From: Acetobacterium paludosum
Lineage (GTDB): Bacteria; Bacillota; Clostridia; Eubacteriales; Eubacteriaceae
Assembly: GCF_008086595.1 (NCBI RefSeq)
Contig: NZ_RXYA01000001.1
Location: 338,627-402,626, forward strand
Reading direction: 5' to 3'
DNA length: 64,000 bases
Of this stretch, positions 25,533 to 34,881 are shown piece after piece (position 1 is the first letter of the stretch; every line of letters starts with the position of its first letter). The notes beneath the pieces are model-generated. The model did not search any database and was not told the origin of the DNA. It was given only the letters and a program-made list of their open reading frames with translations. The translations under genes and the position numbers were made by a program.

Positions 25533-25562
25533 TTGACAAAAACAGGTTTATTGTGCTATTCT
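25533..25562 (+). promoter_or_regulatory. Promoter of rpmG-secE-nusG-rplKA
   Basis: TTGACA at 25533-25538 and TATTCT at 25557-25562 with 18-base spacing, about 80 bases before rpmG. Confidence 0.65.
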
Positions 25563-25644
25563 ATGTTAGTGACTATGAAAATAGGGACCGTGTGCCTGCG
25601 TGTTCCTGCGGGTGTTGATATATAAGGATGTAGGAGGTGCTGGA

Positions 25645-25794
25645 ATGAGAGTAAAAGTTACTTTAGCATGTACAGAATGCAAGCAAAGAAATTATGATAC
25701 CATGAAAAACAAGAAGAATAACCCTGATCGTTTAGAGGCGGAAAAATATTGCAAATTTTGCAAGAAGCATACACCACATAAAGAAACGAAATAA
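25645..25794 (+). CDS. rpmG: Ribosomal protein bL33
   Basis: 49 residues from the ATG at 25645 behind GTAGGAGGTG. Zinc-ribbon form with CTEC near residue 9 and CKFC near residue 36, ending HTPHKETK as in bL33. An in-frame ATG 45 bases upstream would add an atypical extension. First gene of the secE-nusG operon, the usual firmicute order. Confidence 0.95.
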   Translation: MRVKVTLACTECKQRNYDTMKNKKNNPDRLEAEKYCKFCKKHTPHKETK

Positions 25795-25812
25795 TGGATA
25801 AAGAGGGATATC

Positions 25813-26193
25813 ATGGCAACAAATAAAAACGCAAAAAATGCCAGTAATAAACAAGGAAAAAATGATAACACCCAGAAACAGGCGCAAAAAACCGAGGATA
25901 AGGCTGCAAACCTGGTAAAAGAGGATAAAAAAACGCCTCAATCAACGGAAAAAAATGACAAAAAAACGAAAAAGAAGTCAAGTGAAAAAGGAAAAAAACC
26001 AAATATCTTTCAACAAATGGTAGGCTTTTTCAAAGGGGTTTACCGTGAGCTGAAAAAAGTTACTTGGTTAACAAAGGAAGAATTGCTTCAGCGGACGGGC
26101 ATAGTAGCTGGAGTTGTTGCGATTTTTACTCTTCTCACTTGGATTGTTGATACAGGACTAGGTGGACTTGCCACGTTATTTTTAAAAAAGTAG
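25813..26193 (+). CDS. secE: Preprotein translocase subunit SecE
   Basis: 126 residues. The C-terminal 60 hold the SecE core: an amphipathic helix (FFKGVYRELKKVTWLTKEELLQRT) and one membrane helix (GIVAGVVAIFTLLTWIVDTGL). The first 65 residues are an unusually long, very Lys/Asn-rich hydrophilic extension of low complexity. SecE clamps the SecY halves in the translocon. GAGGGA site; nusG follows after 13 bases. Confidence 0.95.
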   Translation: MATNKNAKNASNKQGKNDNTQKQAQKTEDKAANLVKEDKKTPQSTEKNDKKTKKKSSEKGKKPNIFQQMVGFFKGVYRELKKVTWLTKEELLQRTGIVAGVVAIFTLLTWIVDTGLGGLATLFLKK

Positions 26194-26206
26194 GTAAGGG
26201 AGAGCC

Positions 26207-26761
26207 ATGGATAGTAATCAGCACGATCAACTCGATCAACAAGATCAGGCGCAATGGTTTGTTGCGCATACTTATTCAGGATATGAGAATAAAGTAAAAG
26301 CAAGCATTGAGGCTACTGTAGAAAACAGAAATATGGAGGATTTGATCCTTGAGGTTCAAGTTCCTGTACAGGAAGTCGTCGAAAGCAAAAACGGCAAACG
26401 CGTCGTAAAAGAAAAGAAACTATTTCCTGGATATGTTATGATCAAAATGTTCATGACAGATGATTCATGGTATGTAGTTCGAAATACCCGTGGTGTGACC
26501 GGGTTTGTTGGTCCAGCGTCAAAACCGGTACCGTTGTCCAAAGCTGAATTAAAAAGCATGGGCATTCGTCAACAGCGTGTGGAAATTAGCATGAAGGTTG
26601 GAGAAGAGGTTAAGGTTACTGAAGGACCGCTTGAAGGTTTCACTGGAATTATTGAAGAAGTACATCCGGAAAAATCAAAGGTTAAGGTCAATGTTTCCAT
26701 GTTTGGCAGGGAAACGCTTGCTGAACTGGGATTTGAACAAATAGAAAAAATAAACACTTAA
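26207..26761 (+). CDS. nusG: Transcription elongation/antitermination factor NusG
   Basis: 184 residues. NGN domain (QWFVAHTYSGYENKVKASIEA to KSMGIRQQ) and a C-terminal KOW domain (VKVTEGPLEGFTGIIEEV). NusG binds RNA polymerase and links it with Rho or the ribosome. Site AAGGGAGAG precedes the start. Standard position between secE and rplK. Confidence 0.97.
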   Translation: MDSNQHDQLDQQDQAQWFVAHTYSGYENKVKASIEATVENRNMEDLILEVQVPVQEVVESKNGKRVVKEKKLFPGYVMIKMFMTDDSWYVVRNTRGVTGFVGPASKPVPLSKAELKSMGIRQQRVEISMKVGEEVKVTEGPLEGFTGIIEEVHPEKSKVKVNVSMFGRETLAELGFEQIEKINT

Positions 26762-26832
26762 GGAAAAACTATTCTTCATGCTAACTCCGTTCGGAGTAAA
26801 AAATACTATATTAAAATGAAGGAGGTGTTAAC

Positions 26833-27258
26833 ATGGCAAAGAAAGTAATGGGACTAATAAAATTACAAATACCTGCCGGTAAAGCAACACCAGCACCACC
26901 AGTTGGTCCTGCACTGGGACAACATGGTGTTAACATTATGGGATTCTGTAAAGAATTTAATGCAAAAACTGCAAATGAAGCAGGAATGATTATTCCTGTA
27001 GTGATTACTGTTTATCAAGATAGATCTTACTCGTTTATTACAAAAACTCCACCAGCCGCTGTTCTTCTAAAGAAAAGCGCAGGAATTGAGTCCGGATCTG
27101 GCGTACCTAACAAAACAAAGGTAGCGACTGTCACGAATGAACAGATAAGAGAAATTGCAACATTGAAAATGCCGGATTTAAATGCGGCAACAGTAGAATC
27201 AGCAATGAGAATGATCGCAGGAACAGCCCGTAGCATGGGCATCACAATCGAAGAATAA
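26833..27258 (+). CDS. rplK: Ribosomal protein uL11
   Basis: 141 residues, usual length. Begins [30 protein letters not shown], the hallmark N-terminus; the RNA-binding C-terminal domain ends [17 protein letters not shown] site. Part of the GTPase-associated stalk base. In operon with rplA. Confidence 0.98.
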   Translation: MAKKVMGLIKLQIPAGKATPAPPVGPALGQHGVNIMGFCKEFNAKTANEAGMIIPVVITVYQDRSYSFITKTPPAAVLLKKSAGIESGSGVPNKTKVATVTNEQIREIATLKMPDLNAATVESAMRMIAGTARSMGITIEE

Positions 27259-27319
27259 TTTTAGAAGGTAGAAACACCTTAAGTGGGAGGGAAACCGCTA
27301 TTACCACAAGGAGGCAGAG

Positions 27320-28009
27320 ATGAAAAAAGGAAAAAAATATCAAGACTTGGTAAAAAGCTTTGACAAGCAAGAATTATTCGATCCAGAAGCAGTTATTGCT
27401 CAGGTAAAGAAACTTGCAACAGCAAAGTTTGATGAAACGATTGAACTGCATATTAGATTGGGTGTTGACTCACGTCATGCAGATCAACAAGTTCGTGGAG
27501 CTGTCGTTCTTCCACATGGTACAGGTAAAACAGTTAAAGTTCTTGTTATCGCAAAAGGCGATAAATTGAAAGAAGCTGAAGAAGCCGGTGCAGATTTCTT
27601 TGGTGAAGACGATATGATTGATAAAATTCAAAAAGAAAACTGGTTTGATTTTGATATTATGATTGCTACCCCTGATATGATGGGTAAAGTTGGTCGTTTA
27701 GGTCGAGTATTAGGACCTAAAGGATTAATGCCTAACCCTAAATCCGGAACAGTAACCATGGACGTTGCTAAGGCTGTTGCCGATACAAAAGCTGGTAAGG
27801 TAGAGTATCGTTTAGACAAAACCAATATTATCCATGTAATCATTGGTAAGGCTTCTTTCTCAGAAGAAGCATTGCATGAAAATATGAGAGTAGTACTGGA
27901 TGCCGTAAAAAAAGCAAAACCAGCAGCATCTAAAGGTTTATACTTTAGAAGTGTCACGTTAGCAAGCACCATGAGTCCTGGGGTAAAAATCAACACTGGA
28001 AAAATCTAG
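27320..28009 (+). CDS. rplA: Ribosomal protein uL1
   Basis: 229 residues, full length. Contains [39 protein letters not shown] and the end [20 protein letters not shown]. Forms the L1 stalk and in many bacteria represses its own operon. GGAGG site at 27311. Confidence 0.98.
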   Translation: MKKGKKYQDLVKSFDKQELFDPEAVIAQVKKLATAKFDETIELHIRLGVDSRHADQQVRGAVVLPHGTGKTVKVLVIAKGDKLKEAEEAGADFFGEDDMIDKIQKENWFDFDIMIATPDMMGKVGRLGRVLGPKGLMPNPKSGTVTMDVAKAVADTKAGKVEYRLDKTNIIHVIIGKASFSEEALHENMRVVLDAVKKAKPAASKGLYFRSVTLASTMSPGVKINTGKI

Positions 28010-28041
28010 GGTTAATTAATTTTACAAAGCCCTAAAACGAC

Positions 28042-28200
28042 TTGACATAGAAAATGACAAATGATACAATAGCGTCGTTGTCAAAGAATATCATTCATCC
28101 ATAGACAGTAGGTGTTCCATAAATCCTACCGAGGCTGAAGAGAAAAAGCTTATATTAATAATAAAGCTCTCTTCACACGGTGGAGTGAGCTTTTTTGATA
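28042..28200 (+). ncRNA. Promoter and L10 leader of the rplJL operon
   Basis: TTGACA at 28042-28047 and TACAAT at 28065-28070, spacing 17, drive a leader containing GACAGTAGGTGTT and CCTACCGAGGC (28105-28135), the conserved kink-turn helix of the ribosomal L10 leader. A later stem, AAAGCTCTCTTCACACGGTGGAGTGAGCTTTTTT (28165-28197) in pieces, resembles a terminator. Excess L10(L12)4 binds this leader and lowers expression of the operon. Confidence 0.85.
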
Positions 28201-28229
28201 CGATTTTTTAAAGGAGGTGCACATAATAC

Positions 28230-28751
28230 ATGCCAAAGATTGAAATAAAACAAGTTGTTGTACAAGAAATTGCAGAAAAATTCCGCAATGCTCAGACAGC
28301 GATACTCGTTGATTATCGCGGTTTAAACGTTGAAGAAGTGACTGAGCTTCGTGCTAAAGCACGCGCAGCAGGCATTGACTACAAAGTTTACAAAAATTCA
28401 ATGATGCGGTTTGCAGCCAAAGAAACAGGCTATGAAGGTCTTCTAGACGTTCTGGTTGGTCCGACTGCTGTTGCTTTCTGTGATACTGATCCAGTAGCAC
28501 CAGCGAAATTATTAAATGATTTTGCAAAACTGCATAAAGCATTAGAAATTAAAGCCGGTATGGTTGACGGTAAGTGTTTAGACGTTAAAGGCGTTGAAGC
28601 TCTTGCAGAATTACCATCACGAGAAGTATTGGTTGCCAGAGTTCTTGGCGGCTTAAACGCACCAATTTCAGGTTTTGTCAACGTTTTAAACGGAAACATG
28701 CGTGGATTGGTTGTCGCTTTAAATGCGATTGCAGAACAAAAACAAGCCTAG
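28230..28751 (+). CDS. rplJ: Ribosomal protein uL10
   Basis: 173 residues. MPKIEIKQVVVQEIAEKFRNAQTAILVDYRGLNVEEVTELR is typical of the N-terminal RNA-binding half; the C-terminal helix (INVL..MRGLVVALNAIAEQKQA) holds the L12 dimers. AAGGAGGTG site follows the L10 leader. Confidence 0.97.
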   Translation: MPKIEIKQVVVQEIAEKFRNAQTAILVDYRGLNVEEVTELRAKARAAGIDYKVYKNSMMRFAAKETGYEGLLDVLVGPTAVAFCDTDPVAPAKLLNDFAKLHKALEIKAGMVDGKCLDVKGVEALAELPSREVLVARVLGGLNAPISGFVNVLNGNMRGLVVALNAIAEQKQA

Positions 28752-28802
28752 TTCAATAGGTAAAATTAAATTATAGAAAGAATATTTGGAGGCAATAATA
28801 AG

Positions 28803-29183
28803 ATGGCAAGTGAAAAAGTAACACAATTAATTGAAGATGTAAAAGGTTTAACTGTATTAGAATTATCTGAATTAGTAAAAGCTTTAGAAGAAGAATTCGG
28901 TGTTAGTGCTGCTGCTCCTATGGCTGTAGCTGCTGCTCCTGCTGCTGGAGCTGCTGTAGAAGCTGAAGAACAAACTGAATTTGATGTAATCTTAACGGCT
29001 GTTGGAGATCAAAAAATCAAAGTAATCAAAGTTGTTCGTGAATTAACTGGTTTAGGCTTAAAAGAAGCAAAAGCAGTAGTTGATGAAGCTCCAAAAGCAA
29101 TCAAAGAAGCCGCTACTAAAGAAGAAGCTGAAGAAATTAAAGCTAAAATTGAAGAAGTAGGCGGAAGCATCGAAGTAAAATAA
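28803..29183 (+). CDS. rplL: Ribosomal protein bL12 (L7/L12)
   Basis: 126 residues: N-terminal dimer domain, alanine-rich hinge ([18 protein letters not shown]) and C-terminal domain [28 protein letters not shown]. Recruits translational GTPases. Its codons are nearly all AT-ending and of the most frequent type, a useful reference for high expression in this genome. Confidence 0.98.
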   Translation: MASEKVTQLIEDVKGLTVLELSELVKALEEEFGVSAAAPMAVAAAPAAGAAVEAEEQTEFDVILTAVGDQKIKVIKVVRELTGLGLKEAKAVVDEAPKAIKEAATKEEAEEIKAKIEEVGGSIEVK

Positions 29184-29201
29184 TTGCTCGATAACCTATA
29201 T

Positions 29202-29236
29202 AAAAAATCACTTGCTTGCGCAGGTGATTTTTTTGT
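29202..29236 (+). terminator. Terminator of the rplJL operon
   Basis: AAAATCACTTGC, loop TTGC, GCAGGTGATTTTTTT. Confidence 0.9.
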
Positions 29237-29406
29237 TTATACAAGCGTAGGTTACTTTGGTAATCGAACCTTTGATTTTCGCGGAAGCAACGATCCAAAT
29301 GAGTGCTTGCACATGATTGGTGACGATCCGCCTTCGCAAACCAAAGAGAAACACGCAAAGCGTGTCGCTTGCGGTTTAACAGACGAGGATCTGAGAAAGA
29401 AGAACA
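29237..29406 (+). other. Structured leader before proS
   Basis: 170 bases without a gene. It contains several possible stems: CACGC-AAA-GCGTG at 29351-29363, AAACC/GGTTT around it, and a repeated GATCC next to GCGGAAGC and GCCTTCGC. No T-box specifier or TGGNACCGCG sequence is present, so this is not a standard T-box. The GC content is above the surroundings. Role unknown. Confidence 0.4.
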
Positions 29407-30858
29407 ATGGGAAAAAAACAGTCGAATCAAGTTAAGGAAATTACACCCATGGAAGTGGATTTTCCCCAATGGTATACGGACGTTATATCAAAAACAGAAA
29501 TGGTGGATTATTCACCCGTAAAAGGTTTCATGGTCATACGTCCCTATGGTTATGCTATTTGGGAATTAATCCAAAAAGCTTATGACAAACGTTTTAAAGA
29601 AACGGGTCATGAAAATATGTATTTTCCACTTTTAATACCGGAAAGTCTTTTAAAGAAAGAAGCGGAACATGTTGAAGGTTTTGCCCCGGAGGTAGCCTGG
29701 GTAACTCATGGCGGAGATAAGGAGCTGGGGGAACGATTGGCTGTCCGTCCGACTTCAGAAACCATTATCTGCAGTATGTATTCAAAATGGCTCAATTCCT
29801 ACCGCCAACTGCCATTTTTATATAACCAATGGTGTAATGTTGTACGTTGGGAAAAAACAACCCGTCCATTTTTAAGAACATCGGAATTCTTATGGCAGGA
29901 AGGCCACACGCTGCATGAAACGGCGGAAGAAGCACAGGCAGAAACGATGCAGATGTTGGGAATCTACCGCGAAATTGCCGAAACATGCCTGGCAATGCCG
30001 ATGGTTGTCGGACAAAAAAGTGAAAAAGAAAAATTCGCGGGTGCTGATGCAACCTATACAATGGAAGCATTAATGCATGATGGGCAAGCATTGCAGTCCG
30101 GAACATCCCATAATTTGGGGCAGCATTTCACAAAAGCTTTTGATATTACCTATCTTGATCGAAATAATGAACAATCATATCCTTATCACACGTCATGGGG
30201 AGTATCAACCCGTTTAATTGGGGGTATCATTATGGTACACGGGGATGACAATGGATTGGTTCTGCCGCCAATGATTGCGCCGATTCAGGTGGTTGTTATT
30301 CCTGTCGCTCAGCATAAAGAAGGCGTTTTAGACAAGGCTTGGGAGATTGGCAAGATCCTTGAGAAGGAATATCGAGTAAAAGTTGATGATTCAGACGGTT
30401 ATTCTCCCGGTTGGAAATTTAACCAGTGGGAAATGAAGGGCGTTCCGATCCGGTTGGAAATTGGACCGCGTGATATTGAAAATGGACAATGTGTTCTGGC
30501 ACGCCGGGATACCGGTGAAAAGATTCAGGTCAGTCTGGAAGATGTTCTTAAAGCGGTTGGCGATTTATTAAAAGAAATTCAAAGTAATTTATATGATAAA
30601 GCACTGAAAATGCGTGAGGAAAAAACATCAACAGCAGAAAACACCGATGAATTTAAGAAGAACCTCAAAGAAAATCCCGGTTTTATAAAAGCCATGTGGT
30701 GTGGAGAACGCAGCTGTGAAGATGAAATCAAGGAGGATACCGGAGCTTCAATTCGTTGTATTCCTTTTGATGATGAACAGGAAGTTCTATATGAAGGTAA
30801 ATGCGTATGCTGTGGAAAGCCAGCTAAAAAAATGGCTTATTTCGCGCGAGCATATTAA
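29407..30858 (+). CDS. proS: Prolyl-tRNA synthetase, archaeal/eukaryal type
   Basis: 483 residues, the short form without the editing insertion of the long bacterial enzyme. Class II motifs: motif 2 in [45 protein letters not shown] before it and [21 protein letters not shown] for motif 3. The C-terminal domain has a zinc site ([16 protein letters not shown] and [10 protein letters not shown]) and ends in tyrosine (FARAY), as in this type. It charges tRNA-Pro in the cytoplasm. The start is preceded only by AGAAAGAAG, a modest site. Confidence 0.97.
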   Translation: MGKKQSNQVKEITPMEVDFPQWYTDVISKTEMVDYSPVKGFMVIRPYGYAIWELIQKAYDKRFKETGHENMYFPLLIPESLLKKEAEHVEGFAPEVAWVTHGGDKELGERLAVRPTSETIICSMYSKWLNSYRQLPFLYNQWCNVVRWEKTTRPFLRTSEFLWQEGHTLHETAEEAQAETMQMLGIYREIAETCLAMPMVVGQKSEKEKFAGADATYTMEALMHDGQALQSGTSHNLGQHFTKAFDITYLDRNNEQSYPYHTSWGVSTRLIGGIIMVHGDDNGLVLPPMIAPIQVVVIPVAQHKEGVLDKAWEIGKILEKEYRVKVDDSDGYSPGWKFNQWEMKGVPIRLEIGPRDIENGQCVLARRDTGEKIQVSLEDVLKAVGDLLKEIQSNLYDKALKMREEKTSTAENTDEFKKNLKENPGFIKAMWCGERSCEDEIKEDTGASIRCIPFDDEQEVLYEGKCVCCGKPAKKMAYFARAY

Positions 30859-30869
30859 AGTGTGAGGAT

Positions 30870-31460
30870 ATGTGTGAACACGTGAGCAGCATTGAATTGA
30901 CCAGCCTTAAGTTTATTTTGAACGAAACTGAATTTTATGAGCGGATCCGAATGGAAAGAGGAACAAGACGTGCAAAGCCCATTGAACGGATTTTAGATAG
31001 CGCCAAAGAGATCCCCAAACCAAAGGCATTATATTGTGTATCCGAGGCGAAAATTGTCAACGATTCTCAGTTTACATTAGATGGGATTTTATTCACCAGT
31101 AAAATTGGGGTTGAGAAAATTGCCGATTCAAAATTTGTTATTCCGAATATTGTGACAGCCGGTGTAGAAATAGAGGATTACTGTTTCACCAGAGAAAGTG
31201 TTCTGGAACAATACATTGTTATGGAAATATGCAATTTTGCCTGTCAATTTGCGAAGGATGCAATGATCCGTGATATTAAGAAGAATTATGGTATCGCATT
31301 AAAAGAATGTATTTTTCCCGGAGAAGAAGGCTTTCTTTTGGAGTCGGGAAAAAAAATATTTGATGTTTTTGGCGATGTTGAAAGTAAAATTGGCGTTAGT
31401 ATTTCAGAAATGGGACTGCCAACTCCCAGTCGATCGGCTTATTCAATTTGTTTTGCCTAA
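30870..31460 (+). CDS. Vitamin B12-dependent methionine synthase activation-domain-like protein
   Basis: 196 residues. The C-terminal half resembles the S-adenosylmethionine-binding activation domain of MetH (SISEMGLPTPSRSAYSICFA at the end corresponds to the conserved ..P..S.SGlyf motif). The catalytic and cobalamin domains are absent. In acetogens such free-standing domains are thought to help reactivate corrinoid proteins, often with methyltransferases encoded elsewhere; this is inference here. It follows proS after 11 bases and ends in a two-way terminator. Confidence 0.7.
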   Translation: MCEHVSSIELTSLKFILNETEFYERIRMERGTRRAKPIERILDSAKEIPKPKALYCVSEAKIVNDSQFTLDGILFTSKIGVEKIADSKFVIPNIVTAGVEIEDYCFTRESVLEQYIVMEICNFACQFAKDAMIRDIKKNYGIALKECIFPGEEGFLLESGKKIFDVFGDVESKIGVSISEMGLPTPSRSAYSICFA

Positions 31461-31471
31461 AAATGATAACT

Positions 31472-31499
31472 AAAAAGAGGCTCGATGAGCCTCTTTTTT
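31472..31499. terminator. Bidirectional terminator
   Basis: AAAAAGAGGCTC, loop GAT, GAGCCTCTTTTTT. Lies between convergent genes and works in both directions. Confidence 0.9.
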
Positions 31500-31513
31500 A
31501 GTGGAATGATGTC

Positions 31514-32332
31514 TTATGACTTTTTTAGTTCGGCTAAAATATCGATCATCCGCTTATTAAAAACAGGGTGAACAAAATAGGGAGCGATTTCAGCCATGGA
31601 TTCCATGACAAAAGCCCGTTCGTGGATGCGCGGATGGGGAAGAAGAACATGAGGATCATTGCTGATCAGCTGATCATAAAACAAGACATCCAAATCGATG
31701 GTTCTGGGACCCCAGTGAATTGTGCGTTCACGTTTTAGATCAAGTTCAATTTCCAGCAGCAAGGTCATCAGTTCCCGCGGTGGTAAAAATGTTTTGGCCT
31801 TGACAACACCGTTAAGGAAAGGAGCCTGATCGGTATAGCCCCAGGGTTCGGTTTCAATAATTGTGGACTGAGTAAGAATCTGAAGGCCTTCGGTATTTTT
31901 AATTGCTTCAATGGCGGCTTCTAAATTTTGGGAGCGATCGCCCATATTCGTGCCTAAGCCAATAAAAACCTCATGCCATTCGCGATTGATTTCAATGGCC
32001 ACAGTATCCAGTGATTTTAGAATAGGCGCCCATGGCTTTTTAATCATCAGGCTTACTTGGGAAACCATGGGATAATGGTTTAAAATATAGATGACAAGCA
32101 TTTCCCCGGCGGTTTCAATAAGATCATAACTTGCTTTCTTAAATTCGGTTTCAAGAGCCTGACATAAATCACCATAATGAACAGACTTTGATAAATCACC
32201 GGTAATCGCGGCTTCGCGCATATCGAGGCTCAACGTTACTGAGATCAGAAATTTTTGACCAAGCTTTTTTTCTTCAGGAAAAACACCGTGATAGGCAAAA
32301 ACTTCCAGATCTTTTATATAGAGCTTATCCAT
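31514..32332 (-). CDS. folBK: FolB-FolK fusion: dihydroneopterin aldolase / HPPK
   Basis: 272 residues. Residues 1-115 are dihydroneopterin aldolase (MDKLYIKDLEVFAYHGVFPEEKKLGQKF, then YGDLCQALE and ETAGEMLV). From about residue 118 comes 6-hydroxymethyl-dihydropterin pyrophosphokinase (EVFIGLGTNMGDRSQNLEAAI, GPRTIDLDVLFYD, LPHPRIHERAFV). Both steps lie directly before FolP in folate synthesis. The start overlaps the end of folP by 19 bases, so the two are coupled. Fusion of these domains is common in clostridia. Confidence 0.96.
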   Translation of the reverse strand: MDKLYIKDLEVFAYHGVFPEEKKLGQKFLISVTLSLDMREAAITGDLSKSVHYGDLCQALETEFKKASYDLIETAGEMLVIYILNHYPMVSQVSLMIKKPWAPILKSLDTVAIEINREWHEVFIGLGTNMGDRSQNLEAAIEAIKNTEGLQILTQSTIIETEPWGYTDQAPFLNGVVKAKTFLPPRELMTLLLEIELDLKRERTIHWGPRTIDLDVLFYDQLISNDPHVLLPHPRIHERAFVMESMAEIAPYFVHPVFNKRMIDILAELKKS

Positions 32333-33141
32333 GATTCCCCCTTCAAAATTGCTGCGGTCATGATTGCCGCACGTTTGTTTTCCAGCACATCATGGACGCG
32401 AATAATGGATGCGCCTTTCATAATGCCGATAACAGTAGTGGCGACGGTGCCTTCCACTCGTTCGTTTACCGGTAAGTTTAAGGTTATACCAATGAAGCCT
32501 TTCCGTGAAGTCCCCAGAAGAATCGGCAGGCCGAGAGTTTGCAGGGATTCCAGGTGCTGGATGGTTTTCATATTTTGATGGTAGTCTTTGGCAAAACCGA
32601 TGCCGGGATCAAGAATAATGGAATCTTTAGATACTCCGGCGTTTAAAGCAATGGCAATGGATGCTTCCAGATCTTGATAGATATCAGTCATAAGATCGGT
32701 ATAATTTTGATTATCCCGATTATGCATCAGGATACATGGAACTTTATGTTTGGCAGTGACCTCGGCAAGATAGGGATCATTTTTAAATCCCCAGATGTCG
32801 TTGATCAAGTCTGCACCGGCGTTAAGGGCCGCTTCACCAACCTGCCCTTTATAGGTATCGATGGAAATTGGAATATCAAAACGCTGATGAATCGCTTCAA
32901 TCACGGGGATAATCCGATCAATTTCTTCTGCATCGCTGATAACGGTGTAGCCGGGTCGCGTGGATTCACCGCCTAAATCGATAATATCCGCGCCGTCGGC
33001 GATCATTTTTTCAACATGTCTAAGACTAGTATCTAAGGTATTGTGGGTGCCACCATCAGAAAATGAATCGGGGGTGACGTTTAGAATCCCCATGATGTAA
33101 ACTTTGTTATTTAAATCAAAAATTTTGTTGCCAATTTGCAT
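32314..33141 (-). CDS. folP: Dihydropteroate synthase
   Basis: 275 residues. VYIMGILNVTPDSFSDGG near residue 13, DLGGESTRPGY near residue 56, and ILDPGIGFAKDYHQN and LLGTSRKGFIG later are the pterin and phosphate-binding loops. It joins p-aminobenzoate to the pterin product of FolK. The site AAAGGAGA precedes its start. Preceded in the operon by a perfect 20-bp hairpin. Confidence 0.97.
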   Translation of the reverse strand: MQIGNKIFDLNNKVYIMGILNVTPDSFSDGGTHNTLDTSLRHVEKMIADGADIIDLGGESTRPGYTVISDAEEIDRIIPVIEAIHQRFDIPISIDTYKGQVGEAALNAGADLINDIWGFKNDPYLAEVTAKHKVPCILMHNRDNQNYTDLMTDIYQDLEASIAIALNAGVSKDSIILDPGIGFAKDYHQNMKTIQHLESLQTLGLPILLGTSRKGFIGITLNLPVNERVEGTVATTVIGIMKGASIIRVHDVLENKRAAIMTAAILKGESWISSI

Positions 33142-33180
33142 TTGGTCTCCTTTGTTGAGGTTTTAGCAAAACGACGATTT

Positions 33181-33230
33181 AATGTCCGTTGTTGCTGAAT
33201 ATCAATTAGCATTCAGCAACAACGGACATT
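33181..33230 (-). repeat. Perfect 20-bp hairpin inside the folate operon
   Basis: Arms at 33181-33200 and 33211-33230 are exact complements, loop 10 bases. There is no T-run on either strand, so it is not a normal terminator. It lies between the HD gene and folP and may act as an RNA-processing or stability element that separates the two halves of the message. Confidence 0.8.
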
Positions 33231-33267
33231 TGAATCAATTTACCAATTGTTTTGCGCTAGCCTGTTT

Positions 33268-33750
33268 CTAATAAATGATCCTAAGATTCTTTTTCTGTGT
33301 CGGCCAATCACATTCTTTTTCAACCTGACAAGAAAAACATTCCCGGGAAATTTTGTCGCTTTCGTAAAAAATCTTACTGAATGCTTTGGCCTCTGGGTTG
33401 CGATGATTAAGGATCGCATCCAAAATGACGTCTTTTTCAACAGTATCATAATCCAGGGTGTTGAGTAATGGAATAGCTAATTCGTGCGATGCAATTTCGT
33501 GCGGCGTCTTATTTTCATACTGAACAAAACGACCAATATCATGCAGCAGTGCTGTTGTATAAATAAGATCCCGGGAGCAGTTTAATCCAGATTCCTGGGC
33601 TTTTATTGTGGCAATGCGGGCTACGGATAGATAATGCGAAACATCATGCCGACAAAACTTTCGTTGCGCTTCACAGATTTTGATTTTGGTTAGATACTTT
33701 TGATAGTCTTTATTTTGTAAAAGATGATTGGTGTTTTTCAAAGGATCCAT
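33268..33750 (-). CDS. HD-domain phosphohydrolase in the folate operon
   Basis: 160 residues with the HD signature: H34 in FCRHDVSHYLSVARIA, HDIGRFVQYE near residue 70 and HRNPEAKAF near residue 115. A C-terminal CFSC..EKEC cysteine cluster may bind metal. It lies between folE and folP, a slot where a pterin phosphatase (FolQ step) is needed, since no Nudix FolQ is visible in this operon. A role in dephosphorylating dihydroneopterin phosphates is a plausible inference, not shown. Confidence 0.8.
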   Translation of the reverse strand: MDPLKNTNHLLQNKDYQKYLTKIKICEAQRKFCRHDVSHYLSVARIATIKAQESGLNCSRDLIYTTALLHDIGRFVQYENKTPHEIASHELAIPLLNTLDYDTVEKDVILDAILNHRNPEAKAFSKIFYESDKISRECFSCQVEKECDWPTQKKNLRIIY

Positions 33751-33759
33751 TGATCACTC

Positions 33760-34320
33760 CTACTTTATGCTTAAAAGGTTATGAACTTCGTCTTTTAATT
33801 CTTTGTTATTTTCAAAAATACCTGCTTGCATAGCGGTGACTGTTTTTGTTCCCGGACGTTTAACCCCACGCATATTCATGCATAGATGTTCAGCTTCAAT
33901 AATAACCATGACACCCCGAGCATGAAGATATTTCATCATGGCATCACCAATATCAGTGGTTAAGGATTCCTGAAGCTGTGGTTTTTTTGAACAAACATCA
34001 ACGGTTCGCACCAGTTTTGAAAGTCCGGCCACGCGGCCATTGGGAATGTAAGCAATATGAACCTTGCCATAGAAAGGCAAGAGATGGTGCTCGCACATTG
34101 AATAAAAAGGAATGTCTCGTTCGATAACGATATCGTCTGATTTAACAGCAAAGGTTTTTGAAAGATGAAGCTCTGGAGTTTCATGTAATCCAGAAAAAAT
34201 TTCGGCATACATTCTGCCAACCCGCGCCGGGGTTTCAACCAGCCCTTCACGAGTCGGATCTTCTCCGATGGCTTCTAAAATCATAACTACAGCTTCTTGA
34301 ATTTTCTTTTGATCGATCAT
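33760..34320 (-). CDS. folE: GTP cyclohydrolase I
   Basis: 186 residues from the ATG at 34320, which follows AGGAG on the minus strand; an upstream in-frame ATG would add 24 residues unlike the family. Conserved [32 protein letters not shown] (zinc Cys and His) and [12 protein letters not shown] are present. It converts GTP to dihydroneopterin triphosphate, the first step of folate synthesis. It is the first gene after the THF riboswitch, which gives feedback control. Confidence 0.97.
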   Translation of the reverse strand: MIDQKKIQEAVVMILEAIGEDPTREGLVETPARVGRMYAEIFSGLHETPELHLSKTFAVKSDDIVIERDIPFYSMCEHHLLPFYGKVHIAYIPNGRVAGLSKLVRTVDVCSKKPQLQESLTTDIGDAMMKYLHARGVMVIIEAEHLCMNMRGVKRPGTKTVTAMQAGIFENNKELKDEVHNLLSIK

Positions 34321-34423
34321 TTTTCTCCTATCGCCAAACCAATAAAGCGTTGATTTGGAATGGTTTTTACTAAAACCAAATAAAAAAAGCATTACTCAAA
34401 TAAAACAAAATGTTTTAAGCAAT

Positions 34424-34548
34424 GCTTCCGCAACCCTTAATTGGTAGCTTAAGGGGTCCAGCGGAAGCAACAAGATATCGCAATGAGTTCATTTCGTTTA
34501 AAGGCAACTTCCCATCCTCTAACACTTCACGCATCTTATCTACTCTGT
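34424..34548 (-). promoter_or_regulatory. THF (tetrahydrofolate) riboswitch before folE
   Basis: On the minus strand the leader reads AGAGTAGATAAGATGCGT, then GATGGGAAGTTGCC, ACGAAATG, and ends GCTTCCGC, matching the conserved core of the class I THF aptamer. The last strand GCTTCCGC can instead pair with GCGGAAGC 30 bases later (34424-34468), a competing hairpin and so the probable expression switch. A nearly identical aptamer precedes folT at 45484. Confidence 0.92.
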
Positions 34549-34565
34549 TATATTTAATTGAGTGT

Positions 34566-34594
34566 ATTTTAACATGCGAAACGTTTATATTCAA
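34566..34594 (-). promoter_or_regulatory. Promoter of the folE operon
   Basis: Minus-strand TTGAAT (34594-34589), 17-base spacer, TAAAAT (34571-34566); the predicted start is about 10 bases before the THF aptamer. The rest of 34595-34878 is AT-rich and holds no gene; it should also contain the forward promoter of the gene at 34882. Confidence 0.7.
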
Positions 34595-34881
34595 GAGTAA
34601 TATTAAGTATATCAATAACTGAATAAACTTATCGATAAATACGTTTTTTGGTTAAAAAAAACAGTTTGAAAATTCTAGAACTAAAAAGAGAAATTAATTG
34701 AAAAAATTCAACCGCTTTTAGATGGTATTGTTAAAATAATGTAATCGAATACGTGATAAACTATCTATTTTACGAAAATAGGAATGGAATATAATCGTTT
34801 AATTAAGAACATTATGTTAGAATAATTAATATAAACAGACCGGAATCAAAAAATAATGGGATTTTAAGATGGAGGCGATTG

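Noticed and set aside
29237..29406. T-box riboswitch for proS
   Set aside because: Neither the T-box antiterminator sequence nor a specifier loop is present.
30870..31460. Corrinoid-dependent methionine synthase
   Set aside because: At 196 residues only the activation-domain-like part exists; no cobalamin-binding DxHxxG or homocysteine-binding domain.
33181..33230. Rho-independent terminator inside the folate operon
   Set aside because: The stem is perfect but no T-run follows on either strand, so normal termination is unlikely; listed as a hairpin of unknown role.
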